A stretch of 64,000 nucleotides of DNA from Flavobacteriales bacterium 33_180_T64 (GCA_002162685.1 MAAQ01000013.1:372001-436000), one strand, 5' to 3'. Shown: positions 18,101-28,317, counted from the stretch's first letter. The notes: generated from the sequence alone by a model not told the origin. Made by a program: numbers and translations.

Positions 18101-21100
18101 TAGAACCATTTGCGCTAACGTTGGTAGGGAAATTGTCTAATTCATCTAATACAAATGAACCTGTATTATCTCCTGTTAAATTTATGGCCGTTATCGTCAA
18201 TATATTAGACGATCTATTTTCTATAGTATAGGTTTTAGCTATTGTTGAATTTATACAGGTTTCAAAAACGGTGTTGCTTTGTTCTGAAGCGATTGTTTCT
18301 CCATCGTTTAGGTAGACATTGCCCGCTGTTACATTTGCAGAAAAAACATCTATTCTACCTGCTCCTAATAAGACTTCAAAATCGTTTTGTACACTTACAT
18401 AATCTTGTTTTCCATCTTTATTAAAATCACCAATAACAGCTTGGTATTCTCTTATAAAACTAGGAGAGCTTATAACTGGAATCACAGGGAATGTACCATC
18501 TCCTTCACCCAAAATAACATCTTTATAGTTTACGAGAATGTCTTGGTTACTATCTCCATTAAAATCACCTACATTTAAGGCACCAATTTCACTATAATCT
18601 GCTGCAATTGATGGGCCAGCGTTATAGTTAGCATTTCCATCTCCAAAATAGATTTTAAAACTTCCAATTTCAGCTTCTTGGGTATAATCTTGTGAGCTAA
18701 CCGCAATATCTAGAATAGTATCGTTATTAAAATCGCCCATTGCATAATATGCAGATAAGCCGTCAATATCTATATTATTGGCGCTATTATGATGGAAAAG
18801 TCCGTTTCCATATCCTCTATAAACGTCTATACCTCCATGGTCTTCTAAAACAATAAAATCGAGATTACCGTCTTTATCAAAATCCCCTGCTTTTAACTCT
18901 ACAGGGTTACTAAAAGAGTGACTACTGGTTATTGCAACAAAAGTGCCATCACCATTACCTGTAAGGCATGTTAATGTGCCACTGTACTTTAAAATAATAT
19001 CTTGTTTACCGTCATTGTTAAAATCGCCCACTTCATGTGACCTAAATTGACTACTTATTGAAAAATCAAGACTTGTACCAAAACTACCGTCTCCAGCACC
19101 TAAATTTAAATAGAGTTTACCTATGGCTCTTGTTAATAAATCTTGATGCCCATCTCCATTAAAATCACTTACAGAAACCCCTTCTAACCCATTACTACCA
19201 ACAGTAACAAATTGTGGGTTTTGAAATGTACCATCGGGATTTCCTAAGTTTATATTCACACCGTTAATTGCCTCCGAAAAATTACTAGTTAAAATAGACA
19301 CTATATCTGTGATCCCATCCTCATTAAAATCACCTTCTGCAATTGCATTTCCCCGACCACCATTTAATTCGTTTTGTATTTCTCTAAAAGCAGCATCACT
19401 GCATTCTGGAGAAGTTACCGTAAGTGTAAAGGTTTTAGTATCTTCTGCGGCTGTAGATAAGTTCTGTAACCCTCTAACATTTACCGTATAAACCCCTTCT
19501 GGTTTGGCATTAATTACATTGATGATTCCTGTTTCTGGATCTACAACAAAAGACCCCTCAAAATGTGGTGAAGCAACACTGCCGCTATAATCTACTGAAG
19601 CTATCGCACTAACAACGTTTATTGGCACATTATTAGAATCTGGCATGATGCTAATATTATTCCCTGAAATTACTGAGTACGCTCCTTGGTTTGTATAATT
19701 AGGCATTGAAAACGCAGCGCCTTCTCCCTCAATAGCAAAACTATAATCTGAAGTATTGCAATCATTATTTAAAACATGAAGTGTTGTTTCTTTCATGCCT
19801 TCAGAATCTGGTGAGAATTGAACCTCAAAACTGAAGACTTCATTTGGTAAAATGGATGTAGAAGGTGTCATATTAATAACGTTAAACAAATCCGCATCAT
19901 TGCCTATAAAGGAAATGGCATCATTTAAAATAATCAATGATGCGTTCCCATTGTTTTCAATAGTAAATGTTTTAACAACACTTTCACCAGTCTGTACTCG
20001 GCCAAAATTTGTGTTATTTTCAAATGAAGTAACTGCTTCACCTTCTTCAATAGTAATATCGTTCCCTTTAAGGTTAATTTCGGGGCCTGAACCTATTAAA
20101 AGTGTAATAAACTGTGGATTTACCGAAGTTAAAGCCGTATCGGTTATCCCATCACTATTAAAGTCTCCTATAGCCAAAGAAGATATGTTAGAACCAATAT
20201 TTGAAACATAATAATTAGTAAAAACACCTGCACCATCGCCAGTATAAATAGTAATTGCAGTGCTTAAATAAGGTTTAACAATTAAATCTTGTATGCCATC
20301 GCCATTAAATTCGCCCACTTTTATAGCTGCAGTACCTGAAGTGGTTACTTCTGAAGCTATGGTAAAACCACCTGTATCGTCTCCTATTAGAATCGTTAAA
20401 CTTTCTAGGTTTGCTGTGGCAATATCTTGTATGCCATCGCCATTAAATTCGCCAATCGTTAAACTGCTAGGTCCCTGGCCCACAGTAATAGTTGTTGCGG
20501 CTGCGAAACTACCATCACCATTGCCTAAACGTATAGCGACTGAATTGGTATCGTAATTTGCCGTAGCCATATCTAGATTTTCATCAGAATTGAAATCTCC
20601 AAGAATCACCTCTTTTGGTGCAGTGCTAATTATTTGAACAGTATCACTTTCAAAATTACCTGCTCCATCACCTAAAAAAGTATAAACAGTACTATCTAAC
20701 TCATTTGAAAGCAGCATATCAACAAAACCATCATTATTTAAATCTCCTAAAGCAATTGATCCTGGATCTACACCCACAGCAGTGACTATAATAGTTTGAA
20801 AAGTACCATCGCCATTACCTAAAATAGCATATACCTCGCTATTGGTAGTATTTACAGCAACAATGTCTAAAAACCCATCGCCATTAATATCATTTACTGC
20901 TAACGCCACTGTATTTAATGTGACAGGGATTGTTGTGTTCGCACTAAACCCATTACTACCATCACCGAATTTAAGCGTTAGAAAATCGCTATTTGTATTT
21001 ACGTTTATAATATCTTGAATGCCATCATTATTAAAATCACCTATTGTAATTGCTGTTGGCGCGATACCAGTTTCGCTAAAAGGAGCGTCCTCAATTGTAT

Positions 21101-24100
21101 TAAATAATGTAAGACATCTCTCTGAATCATTTATGGTAAGTGAAAAGGAGGTCGTTGTAGAAATATTGCCTAAAGTAAATGCTTGGACCGTTATTGTATA
21201 GAGTCCTGGTTGACTAGCATTGGTTACTGATAACTCACCCGAAATAGGATCGACTAATAATGTGCCTTTAAAATTAGAATCTGTATATGCTATAGTTTGT
21301 AACGTATTTATAGGAGCTGCATCAGGTAAAATAATGCTGTTATTACCAAATGCTAGTTCTATATCTGGATAATTACCCAATACAGGTGGTGGCACAACCG
21401 TTGCTTTTATAGTAAAACTGTAATCTGTAGTGTTTATACAATTAACATTAGTCACTGTAACAATTGCTGTTTTTTCACCTTCAAATGTCGGCTCAAAATC
21501 AACATTAAAACTAATTGATTCGCCTGAAGCTATAAATATAGGATATGAAATGCCGCTTAAACTAAACAAATCGCTATCTACTCCATCTATACTAATTGCT
21601 TCTTCTCCAAGAGTTAGTGCTGATTCTCCGGAGTTTTCTATAGAAAATGTTCTGGAAATACTATTGGCATTAAAAGCCACATATTCAAAATCTGTATGAT
21701 CTTCAAGACTTGGTGTCGTATCATTATTTTCAATAGAGATCCCATTTCCTGATAGTGCAAATTCTTGATCGCCAAAAGGAATCCCTTGTAAAATGCTTAC
21801 AGTATTTTTATTAGCAACAGCTAAATCTTGAATATTGTCTTCATTGAAATCTCCTACTACTAGTTTTACAGGTGCTTCGCCAACTTCAAATTGTGTGGTA
21901 CCATAAAAACTTCCGTCACCATTACCAAAACGTATAGACACATCATTACTATAGGTATTTGTTACTGCAAAATCTTGAATCCCGTCGCCATTAAAATCAC
22001 CTACTTTTATACTTGAAGGATTTAAACCAACTTCGACCTCATTATTATTAGACGAACTAAAACCTCCATTACCATTTCCTAGGCGTATGGAAACAAATCC
22101 GTTATTTATATAGGTAATGCCATCTGGTAAAGATTCGCCTCTGCATGCCACAGCAAAATCCTGTTTTCCATCTCCATTAAAATCGCCTATTACCATAGAT
22201 GACGGACGCATACCTACAAAAACATCAACTCCTGTATCAAAACTCAAACCTAAAATATCGACTAAATCGCTATTTTCATTCGACTTCCCTAATCGTATAG
22301 AAATCTTATTATCATATGCTGATGCTGTAGCAAAATCTTGGAGGCCATCACTATTAAAATCACCAACAACAATGGATACTGACCCATTCCCTACAATATG
22401 AAATCCACTCTGGGTAAAATTATTATCTAAAGATCCTGCTTCTAACGCGCTACCTAACTGAATAGATACGATACTTGGAGTTGCTTGATTTGAAAATGGA
22501 ATAATGACACCTTCGCTCACTATTGCTAAATCTTTTATACCGTCATTATTAAAATCGCCAAATGCAGTGCTTTTCGAATAGCTTTGCCCTAAAGGCACAG
22601 TGGGTACTATCACATTGCCCATACTAAAATCTTGAGGGTTTAATATAGGTGGTGCAAAAAGAGAAAGTCCAAAGCCCGTTCTTGCAAAAACATTAGTTTG
22701 AAGATTAGAATTTACAGCTACAATATCATGGAATCCGTCTCCATTATAATCATCTACATATATGTTTCTAGGATCTAGACCAACCATTAATCTATTTTGA
22801 CCAGCATCACTAAAACCAGCACTACCATTACCAAAGCTTATGAAACTACTATACAATTCGTCTAATAATAACGAAGGGTCCCCTAAAATTTGGTCATAGC
22901 TAGGTAAATTGCTATTTGAATATGTGGTAATTAAATCCTGGATTCCGTCAAAATTAAAGTCCCCAATAGCCAAGGCGGTTAAATCACTAATATCTGCATC
23001 TGTTTCATCTATAGTACTAACAATCTCAAAGGCACCACTACTACAATTTGGATCTTCTACGATTAAATTAAATGTGGTAGATGCCAAAGGAAATAATGAT
23101 GTCTCAGAACCGAAGCCTTCATCCGGATCAAAAGTGACCTCATCTGACTCCACAAAACCGGTTACTTTAACCGTATAGGTTCCTGCTTTTATGGCATTGG
23201 TTACTGTTAATTGACCTGTTGGACCTACACTTAAAATACCATCAAAATTGGTATCAGTTGTTGCCGTAATCCTAGCAAAATCAAAAACACCTCCTGAGGA
23301 AGTTATATTTACGTTTTCTCCTGATATTATAGTTGTATCTTGATAATTACCCATTATTCCGGTGAAAGTTGAAACACACGATTCTATCATTTCTACACTT
23401 GTAACTGGGTTATCACAATCGCCTTTACTGATATTAAGAAATGCTGAAAACTCTCCTGTAGTTTCAGGCTCAAAAAGAACAACTATATATTTAGGCGGTT
23501 GAGAAACACCTAAATTAAATGGGAAAACTGTACTAAACTGACCTTGATCTGAGTGTCCAATTATAGTAAATAAAGCTGCATCTGGTCCACTTACTGTCAA
23601 GGATTCTCTATCGATGACTAAATCAGTATCTCCTAAATTTTGTACAGTTATATATTTTAATCTATTACTCCCTAATTCGGTCTCAATACCATTATCTGAA
23701 CTATTAAGATAAACTGAATTATTGACAGCCAATAAAATTGAATTACCCATATTATTAACTAAACAATCTTGGTTGTTATCACCATTAAAATCTCCTATGG
23801 TTAAAGCACTTGGATCTTGGACTCCAATCGATATATCTTCCACAAACCCACCTGTACCATCACCTAATAAGACCGTAATTTTATCAGCTTCAGTAGAACT
23901 TATAATGAGATCTAAAAAACCATCGCCATTTTTATTAATGATCTGTATGTTGTTATAGGCATCTTCTAAAGGAATAAATTGGTTAGGGTTTAGGTTATTG
24001 ACATTGCCATTGAGAAATATTTCAATACCATTTCTAGTTAAGGCAGCTACATCAAAAGTGCCTTGACCGTCAATATTACCACTGGCTATAGCCTGAACAC

Positions 24101-25490
24101 CAAAGGAATTTAACGCAATAAAAGACTCCAAATCCCCATTAGCATTTACCTGAAGTGCTTCACTAGTTTCTCTGCCTTCATCAACTCCGCTAGTCGTTAA
24201 ATAGGGGTCGTAAACTACAAATAATTCATCTATGGAATCGTCATTAAAATTTCCAGAAATTAATGATTTTATTCTAACATCTGTTCGAACTAGTGGTATT
24301 GATGATAAAAAAAAGTTGCCTAAATTAAAACCATTATATTCTCCAACGCCATTAGCACCATAATATATTTTAACGGAAGCCGTATCATCTAATATATTGT
24401 GGTAACCAACAGCAATATCGATAATTCCATCATTATTAAAATTTCCGGCTTCTAAAGATGTGATATTATCGAAACCAGAAGGAAGAATTATTCGTTTTAT
24501 AGATGTTATACTTCCAGAACCACTACCAAAGTGAATAAATACATTATCATATGCTCCTACAGCAATATCAAGATTGCCGTCACTATCAAAATCAGCTGTA
24601 GTAATATCGTGAAGATTCTCTAAGTAACCTTCTGGCAATGCTGGGTCAAAAAATGAAGGTTGTGTTCCAGTTGAATCGAACCCTCCAATACCATCACCCA
24701 ATAGAATTTGTACTCTTGCCTCACCACTTATGAACGCCACATTTGCTATATCTTGAATGTTATCATTATTAAAATCGCCTATTATTGCATTTTTATTAGT
24801 AATCTCTGGGCCACTTCGGGTAAGTTCATTAAATGAGGTGCTACACTCATTAGACGCATTAATGGTTAATTGAAAGCTTCTATTTAAAGTTGCACTTTCC
24901 GATTCATCAAATCCAAAAACCGTTACTGTATAAATACCCGATTGTTTAGCGTTGGCTATCATAACATCTCCCGTATTAGGGTCTACCAAAAGATTCCCAG
25001 AGAAATTATCACTTACAGCCGACGCACTGGTTATATTTTGCGGTAGCATATTAGGCACTACGGTTACATTTCCCCCTTCAGTAATAGTTGCATCCGAATA
25101 CTCACCCATTACTGGAGCATTAAAAACGTTAACTGTAAACGTTATTTCAGGATTCGTATAATTTATAACTTTAAAATAGTGTAGCGCTACGACTTGAAAA
25201 TTTGAAATTGTGATAACTCCTGTGTCTTGGTCTATACTTAAATCTCCTGGAAATGGAATATTAGTATTAAAATCATAACCAAGATATTCTAAACTCAGTA
25301 CTGACCCTTCGGGTGAAGCATTAGGCACTTCTGAAGGCGAATACGGAGGTGTAATAATTACAGTACCTCCTATAATAGAATTTTGGTTTTCATAATGTTG
25401 AGCACTAGCAGAATAAGAGAACAGCCCTAGACATAAAAAGAATAGTACATACCTCTTAATAAGCGAATTACAAATTGATTTCGTTTTCAT
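15177..25490 (-). CDS. Giant T9SS-exported FG-GAP/VCBS propeller protein
   Basis: 3437 residues. A signal peptide (VLFFLCLGLFSYSASAQ) is followed by a short lead domain and five units starting near residues 128, 715, 1368, 1930 and 2508. Each unit has a small beta domain (e.g. GTLLVDPISGELSVTNAS), exactly seven FG-GAP/VCBS motifs (consensus GDFNxDGxxD, calcium-binding loops) and a choice-of-anchor-D-like Ig module (e.g. TFTIENNGNASLI). I count 35 FG-GAP motifs, i.e. five integrin-like seven-bladed propellers. HYR-like domains (about 3110-3340; TYTATDDNGNTANCEV) precede a type-A T9SS sorting domain (VYPNPTTNIVNLKIP...KSFKIVKK). Probably a surface adhesin or matrix protein. It lies directly downstream of a NarL-type regulator gene. 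Confidence 0.93.
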   Translation of the reverse strand: MKTKSICNSLIKRYVLFFLCLGLFSYSASAQHYENQNSIIGGTVIITPPYSPSEVPNASPEGSVLSLEYLGYDFNTNIPFPGDLSIDQDTGVITISNFQVVALHYFKVINYTNPEITFTVNVFNAPVMGEYSDATITEGGNVTVVPNMLPQNITSASAVSDNFSGNLLVDPNTGDVMIANAKQSGIYTVTVFGFDESESATLNRSFQLTINASNECSTSFNELTRSGPEITNKNAIIGDFNNDNIQDIANVAFISGEARVQILLGDGIGGFDSTGTQPSFFDPALPEGYLENLHDITTADFDSDGNLDIAVGAYDNVFIHFGSGSGSITSIKRIILPSGFDNITSLEAGNFNNDGIIDIAVGYHNILDDTASVKIYYGANGVGEYNGFNLGNFFLSSIPLVRTDVRIKSLISGNFNDDSIDELFVVYDPYLTTSGVDEGRETSEALQVNANGDLESFIALNSFGVQAIASGNIDGQGTFDVAALTRNGIEIFLNGNVNNLNPNQFIPLEDAYNNIQIINKNGDGFLDLIISSTEADKITVLLGDGTGGFVEDISIGVQDPSALTIGDFNGDNNQDCLVNNMGNSILLAVNNSVYLNSSDNGIETELGSNRLKYITVQNLGDTDLVIDRESLTVSGPDAALFTIIGHSDQGQFSTVFPFNLGVSQPPKYIVVLFEPETTGEFSAFLNISKGDCDNPVTSVEMIESCVSTFTGIMGNYQDTTIISGENVNITSSGGVFDFARITATTDTNFDGILSVGPTGQLTVTNAIKAGTYTVKVTGFVESDEVTFDPDEGFGSETSLFPLASTTFNLIVEDPNCSSGAFEIVSTIDETDADISDLTALAIGDFNFDGIQDLITTYSNSNLPSYDQILGDPSLLLDELYSSFISFGNGSAGFSDAGQNRLMVGLDPRNIYVDDYNGDGFHDIVAVNSNLQTNVFARTGFGLSLFAPPILNPQDFSMGNVIVPTVPLGQSYSKSTAFGDFNNDGIKDLAIVSEGVIIPFSNQATPSIVSIQLGSALEAGSLDNNFTQSGFHIVGNGSVSIVVGDFNSDGLQDFATASAYDNKISIRLGKSNENSDLVDILGLSFDTGVDVFVGMRPSSMVIGDFNGDGKQDFAVACRGESLPDGITYINNGFVSIRLGNGNGGFSSSNNNEVEVGLNPSSIKVGDFNGDGIQDFAVTNTYSNDVSIRFGNGDGSFYGTTQFEVGEAPVKLVVGDFNEDNIQDLAVANKNTVSILQGIPFGDQEFALSGNGISIENNDTTPSLEDHTDFEYVAFNANSISRTFSIENSGESALTLGEEAISIDGVDSDLFSLSGISYPIFIASGESISFNVDFEPTFEGEKTAIVTVTNVNCINTTDYSFTIKATVVPPPVLGNYPDIELAFGNNSIILPDAAPINTLQTIAYTDSNFKGTLLVDPISGELSVTNASQPGLYTITVQAFTLGNISTTTSFSLTINDSERCLTLFNTIEDAPFSETGIAPTAITIGDFNNDGIQDIINVNTNSDFLTLKFGDGSNGFSANTTIPVTLNTVALAVNDINGDGFLDIVAVNTTNSEVYAILGNGDGTFQTIIVTAVGVDPGSIALGDLNNDGFVDMLLSNELDSTVYTFLGDGAGNFESDTVQIISTAPKEVILGDFNSDENLDMATANYDTNSVAIRLGNGDGSFAAATTITVGQGPSSLTIGEFNGDGIQDIATANLESLTILIGDDTGGFTIASEVTTSGTAAIKVGEFNGDGIQDLIVKPYLSTAITIYTGDGAGVFTNYYVSNIGSNISSLAIGDFNSDGITDTALTSVNPQFITLLIGSGPEINLKGNDITIEEGEAVTSFENNTNFGRVQTGESVVKTFTIENNGNASLIILNDAISFIGNDADLFNVINMTPSTSILPNEVFSFEVQFSPDSEGMKETTLHVLNNDCNTSDYSFAIEGEGAAFSMPNYTNQGAYSVISGNNISIMPDSNNVPINVVSAIASVDYSGSVASPHFEGSFVVDPETGIINVINAKPEGVYTVNVRGLQNLSTAAEDTKTFTLTVTSPECSDAAFREIQNELNGGRGNAIAEGDFNEDGITDIVSILTSNFSEAINGVNINLGNPDGTFQNPQFVTVGSNGLEGVSVSDFNGDGHQDLLTRAIGKLYLNLGAGDGSFGTSLDFSISSQFRSHEVGDFNNDGKQDIILKYSGTLTCLTGNGDGTFVAITSSHSFSNPVELKAGDFDKDGNLDFIVLEDHGGIDVYRGYGNGLFHHNSANNIDIDGLSAYYAMGDFNNDTILDIAVSSQDYTQEAEIGSFKIYFGDGNANYNAGPSIAADYSEIGALNVGDFNGDSNQDILVNYKDVILGEGDGTFPVIPVISSPSFIREYQAVIGDFNKDGKQDYVSVQNDFEVLLGAGRIDVFSANVTAGNVYLNDGETIASEQSNTVFETCINSTIAKTYTIENRSSNILTITAINLTGDNTGSFVLDELDNFPTNVSANGSTTFTISFLPTTTNVVMATLHIENNDCSDQDFDFVIEGQGIAPQSESSVGAYSAASTVSGGNITVQPDVPASGAALNTRAYTDSSFKGLLRVNPDTGEVMVTNAYPAGTYQITIEASGICTSATTTFQLIVDNPACSSATFENVPVFEYDSNEYNKELYVADFNEDGIQDLVISNADNPNNKMRIQLGNGDGTFNLHNEIILEGPRFNSAYHSIAIGDYNGDGHQDMVTTSNRRLAMYLGDGTGGFSLGDVIVLENLIGSIAIAEDFNNDGKLDVLIKEENTTTDETKLAVFLGNGVDGFSLKRDIFIDAMQVSVGDFNHDGNKDLVIVSIDDDKLSVLSGDGLAGFTETTTLIIDNPTALVLSDFNNDGEQDIAVSAYDFIPNPDTSSPITNIIANQRILVFNGSSNGIFPSTPLSVMQLIDDPSLFDYAWKLVSGDFNADGNQDMVVSYFNSSNSLPILLGDGAGGFVVSSNNINQTSIGSLAVGDFNTDGRQDIAYSQFFSYQSTSILFGSGSKVAVHGNANTIVDGSTTPLVLNDTDFGNTCPTGTIVKTFTINNKGFSELILDADAITISGGDSDLFEIGNITLPISIAANESATFTVTFTPDALGVATTTVHIATNDCSAATYSFDIKASAISEETVPPVIECPVVEMVYYTNSNSCYATIPLNVTATDNCSLEPAITSNTPLNNQFPIGETIVTYTATDDNGNTANCEVIINVVDNITPSIECIESVTIAYGESLEPENTGSPTVSDNCSIAITIYSDVSFQGTDGCSLVNYSINRFWTTTDTSGNTNTCLQVINVVDASGPIVITQDITVQLDETGNATITPDEINNGSHDACGITFLELDITSFDTSNIGENTVELTVTDSEGNVSIGYAIVTIVSYTLGIEESIRDLNVLVYPNPTTNIVNLKIPDFNQENLTYQLYSLHGQLLKKGALKESVTTIPMDRYEIGVYLLQIVENNKTIKSFKIVKK

Positions 25491-25542
25491 AATGGTTTTA
25501 GTTTTATAAAAAATAGGATAACCTATTCATCCAATTGTGAAG

Positions 25543-25573
25543 CGAAGATAAATTGACTCTTAAATCATAGCAA
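25543..25573 (-). promoter_or_regulatory. Promoter of the giant-protein gene
   Basis: On the minus strand TTG (25573-25571), 20 nt, then TATCTTCG (25550-25543), one mismatch from TAnnTTTG at the ideal spacing. It gives a leader of about 45 nt. Within that leader AATAGG-ATAA-CCTATT (25512-25527) is a perfect 6-bp inverted repeat that could be an operator. Confidence 0.6.
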
Positions 25574-25586
25574 TACGTGTAGAATG

Positions 25587-25616
25587 CAAAAACTACGTGT
25601 TACCACGTAGTTTTTG
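25587..25616 (-). terminator. Terminator between the NarL-type regulator and the giant gene
   Basis: A perfect 13-bp stem (CAAAAACTACGTG / CACGTAGTTTTTG) with a 4-nt loop, 23 nt past the regulator stop codon. The T-run is inside the stem, so it could work in either direction. It implies that the giant gene uses its own promoter. Confidence 0.75.
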
Positions 25617-25639
25617 TGAAAAATCATAAAAAAAGATTA

Positions 25640-26278
25640 TTAGAGAACGAGCTCTAAATTTTCTTTTGCCCATATGGAGAGTATATCTTTCTCTTTAGTA
25701 AGACCTAATTTATCAATAATATTTGAACGGTGTTTTTCTATAGTTCTGTAAGATAAAGTTAAAAATTCACCTATTTCTTTTGAAGATTTTCCTTGGCCTA
25801 CCAATCTTATAATGGTACGCTCTGATGGTGATAATAGCTTCATTTTTTGTAGTTGTGGTGAAACCTCATCATCTAAAACAGTTTTAACAATAGCGCTAAA
25901 GTAAGGCTCTCCTTTGCTTACACTTTGTATGCAGTTATGTACTTCTTTAAAAGGTTCATCTTTTATGATATATCCTGAAATATTTAATTTTTTAGCCTTA
26001 TAAATAAACGCTTTTTCTTTATGTGACGTGAGGATAATAAATTTAGTGTCAATATCTTTCTCTTTACATTTATTAATAACTTCAAAACCCGTTAGTAATG
26101 GCATTTCTTCATCTAATATAGCAATGGTAGGCTTTAGGCTTATAATCATTTCTAAAGCCCTTGCTCCATTTTCGGCAGTTGCTAATATCTTATAATTATA
26201 TTCATTAAGTTTATTTACTAAACCATCTAATAATAAAGGATGGTCATCTGCAACAACAAGTGTAATATTGTTCATCAT
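25640..26278 (-). CDS. NarL/FixJ-family response regulator
   Basis: 212 residues. Receiver domain: VVADDHPLLLDGL, phospho-acceptor Asp56 in TIAILDEEMPLLTGFE, and the Thr/Lys switch residues in ILTSHKEKAF and GYIIKDEPFKE. The C-terminal LuxR-type helix-turn-helix (about 145-200) reads LSPSERTIIRLVGQGKSSKEIGEFLTLSYRTIEKHRSNIIDKLGL. It follows its kinase by 2 nt and precedes the giant T9SS gene on the same strand, so that gene is its most likely target. Confidence 0.93.
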   Translation of the reverse strand: MMNNITLVVADDHPLLLDGLVNKLNEYNYKILATAENGARALEMIISLKPTIAILDEEMPLLTGFEVINKCKEKDIDTKFIILTSHKEKAFIYKAKKLNISGYIIKDEPFKEVHNCIQSVSKGEPYFSAIVKTVLDDEVSPQLQKMKLLSPSERTIIRLVGQGKSSKEIGEFLTLSYRTIEKHRSNIIDKLGLTKEKDILSIWAKENLELVL

Positions 26279-26280
26279 TT

Positions 26281-28317
26281 TTATACTGGGATTTGAACTA
26301 GTATAGAGGTTCCTTCTTCTCTTTTGCTTTTTATAGACAGGTTTCCTTTTAGCATAGTAATACGCTCGGTCATCGTTTTTAAACCCAAACTATTTTGTTT
26401 AATCATTTTACTAACTTCAAAACCTTGACCATTATCTTTTATTAAAACTTTAATACCATCGTTTTGCTTTAAGATATTTACAATTAAGGTTTTGGCATTG
26501 GCATGTTTCAATACATTATTTACTGATTCTTGAATAAACCTATAAAAATTAAGAGATTCTACTTCATTAAAATCAGTGTTGACATCATCAATTTCAACAG
26601 AAACAAACAGATCTGTTTCTTCATCTAAATCTAATAACAGTTGTTCTATACTATCTGTTAATCCTAACTTTTTTAAAGTTATAGGGTATAAGTCTCGAGA
26701 AATACTCCGCACTTCTTCTAGAGCGTTATGCGCCAAATTAGACAGTTCCGTTTGTTCCGTATTTTGGGCTTTCATTTTAAGAAGCGTTATTTGCTGACCA
26801 ACACCATCGTGCAAATCTTTAGCAATACGTGTTCGCTCTTGCTCTTGTGTTTTAATAAGCTCTTGAGAAAATTCTTGTTGTACAAGTTCACGCCTTTTAG
26901 CGTTTATGAAAGAACGGTAAAGTATAATTCCTCCAAACAGTATCAGAAATCCTAATGAGCCAAAAATTAAAAGCTGCGTTTTATTTTTATTTTGAAGGTT
27001 TAACAACCCAATACTTGCTTTTTGGTTTTCAATTTCGAGATCGCGTTTTTCTGTTTCGTATAGTGTTTGATAGTAGGCCAAAGATTTTACATTTTGAATA
27101 CCAGAAATAGAATCTTTAATTGCGTAATAATTTATTAAATGCGTATTGCTATTGGTCTTTTCACCCAAGGCTTTATAAGCTTCAGATAAAGACTTTTCTG
27201 CATTCATTATTCCGTAGATATTCTTCCTCTTATTTTGAAGCTCTAAGTATACTTTACTATATTTTAAGGCTTCTTGATAATCACCTTTCACAAATGAAAG
27301 TGTCTTTTTTGCATTTGAATAATACAAACTGTTTCTCTTAGACTTATTCTTTTTATAAATCATTTCTAATTCCTTAAAACTCTCTTGAGCCAAATATAAA
27401 CTATCACTTTTAGCATATGATACTGTTAATTTAGCAAGTAATTTAGGCTTGTAATAAGATGCATCACCTCTACCTCTCTTGTTATCTGCTTCTAATGCTG
27501 CTTTAAAATATTCTGTTTGTTTCTCTAGATTTTCGACTTTACTATAATCTACTGCTGTACTAGAGTAAAGAGACACTAAATTGCCATAATCATTAATACT
27601 CTCAGCTAGTTCAATAGCTTCGTTACGTACTTTTCTGGCCTCCTCAAAAAAGGCATTCTTACTATAAAGGTTTGCTAAAGCATTTTTTGCGCTTAGTATA
27701 TAACTCGTGTCTTTAGCTTTAATAAATAAATTAACGGCAGCCTTATAACTGATAGAAGCTTCTGAAAACTTACCTCTGTCTGATTCCATAAAACCTAAAT
27801 ATAGATTAGAAATACCTAACAATCTTTTATCTCCAGATTTTCGGCTATATTCTTTTGCTTTAATATAACATTCTAAAGGTTCATCTACATGTCCTGTAAA
27901 ATCATAACTATCTGCTAGATTTAAATAGAGTCTAGCCCAAGTGCTATTATTTTTTAGGTTTTTTAAATCGTTTGAATAAGTATCGAAAATTATTAATCCT
28001 TCTTCAGGTTTTCTTGTAACACCATTGCTATACCATATCCAGTTAGCCACATGATTAGCGGCTATTCTCAACGAATCTAATTCTATAGCATAATTAATTG
28101 TTTGTTTTGTTATAGAGTCATAATTAAATTGAGGTTTATTTTTCGATGCATATTTATAAATAATTGTGGATAGACTATCCATCAAGCGCAAGCGTTCGCC
28201 TTTTTCTGTTTGCTGAATTTTTGAATTAAAAAAATCTATTTTAGATTGTATCTCTGGATTTTGAGCTGATAATTGGGATGCAAGTAATAAACTAATTACA
28301 AAAAGGGCGTGTTTCAT
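26281..28317 (-). CDS. TPR-type sensor histidine kinase (HisKA_3, NarX-like)
   Basis: 678 residues from the ATG at 28317, which gives a clean signal peptide (MKHALFVISLLLASQLSAQ); an ORF start 66 nt upstream would spoil it. The periplasmic part (about 25-420) is built of TPR-like helices (LYLNLADSYDFTGHVDEPLECYIKAKEYS and others). A membrane helix (about 448-468) leads into a HisKA_3 dimerisation domain with phospho-acceptor His503 (RTRIAKDLHDGVGQQITLLKM) and an HATPase_c domain (FYRFIQESVNNVLKHANA, IKDNGQGF, SLGLKTMTERI). Partner is the NarL-type regulator 2 nt downstream. Confidence 0.92.
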   Translation of the reverse strand: MKHALFVISLLLASQLSAQNPEIQSKIDFFNSKIQQTEKGERLRLMDSLSTIIYKYASKNKPQFNYDSITKQTINYAIELDSLRIAANHVANWIWYSNGVTRKPEEGLIIFDTYSNDLKNLKNNSTWARLYLNLADSYDFTGHVDEPLECYIKAKEYSRKSGDKRLLGISNLYLGFMESDRGKFSEASISYKAAVNLFIKAKDTSYILSAKNALANLYSKNAFFEEARKVRNEAIELAESINDYGNLVSLYSSTAVDYSKVENLEKQTEYFKAALEADNKRGRGDASYYKPKLLAKLTVSYAKSDSLYLAQESFKELEMIYKKNKSKRNSLYYSNAKKTLSFVKGDYQEALKYSKVYLELQNKRKNIYGIMNAEKSLSEAYKALGEKTNSNTHLINYYAIKDSISGIQNVKSLAYYQTLYETEKRDLEIENQKASIGLLNLQNKNKTQLLIFGSLGFLILFGGIILYRSFINAKRRELVQQEFSQELIKTQEQERTRIAKDLHDGVGQQITLLKMKAQNTEQTELSNLAHNALEEVRSISRDLYPITLKKLGLTDSIEQLLLDLDEETDLFVSVEIDDVNTDFNEVESLNFYRFIQESVNNVLKHANAKTLIVNILKQNDGIKVLIKDNGQGFEVSKMIKQNSLGLKTMTERITMLKGNLSIKSKREEGTSILVQIPV

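Noticed and set aside
16342-25161. Many plus-strand ORFs opposite the giant gene
   Set aside because: They are shadows: the antisense of repeated GDFN motifs yields recurring PSPLKSP-like peptides with no domain or start signals.
15177-25490. Tandem DNA repeat or satellite array within the giant gene
   Set aside because: Repetition is at the protein motif level (GDFNxDG); DNA copies are diverged, and the frame is open throughout.
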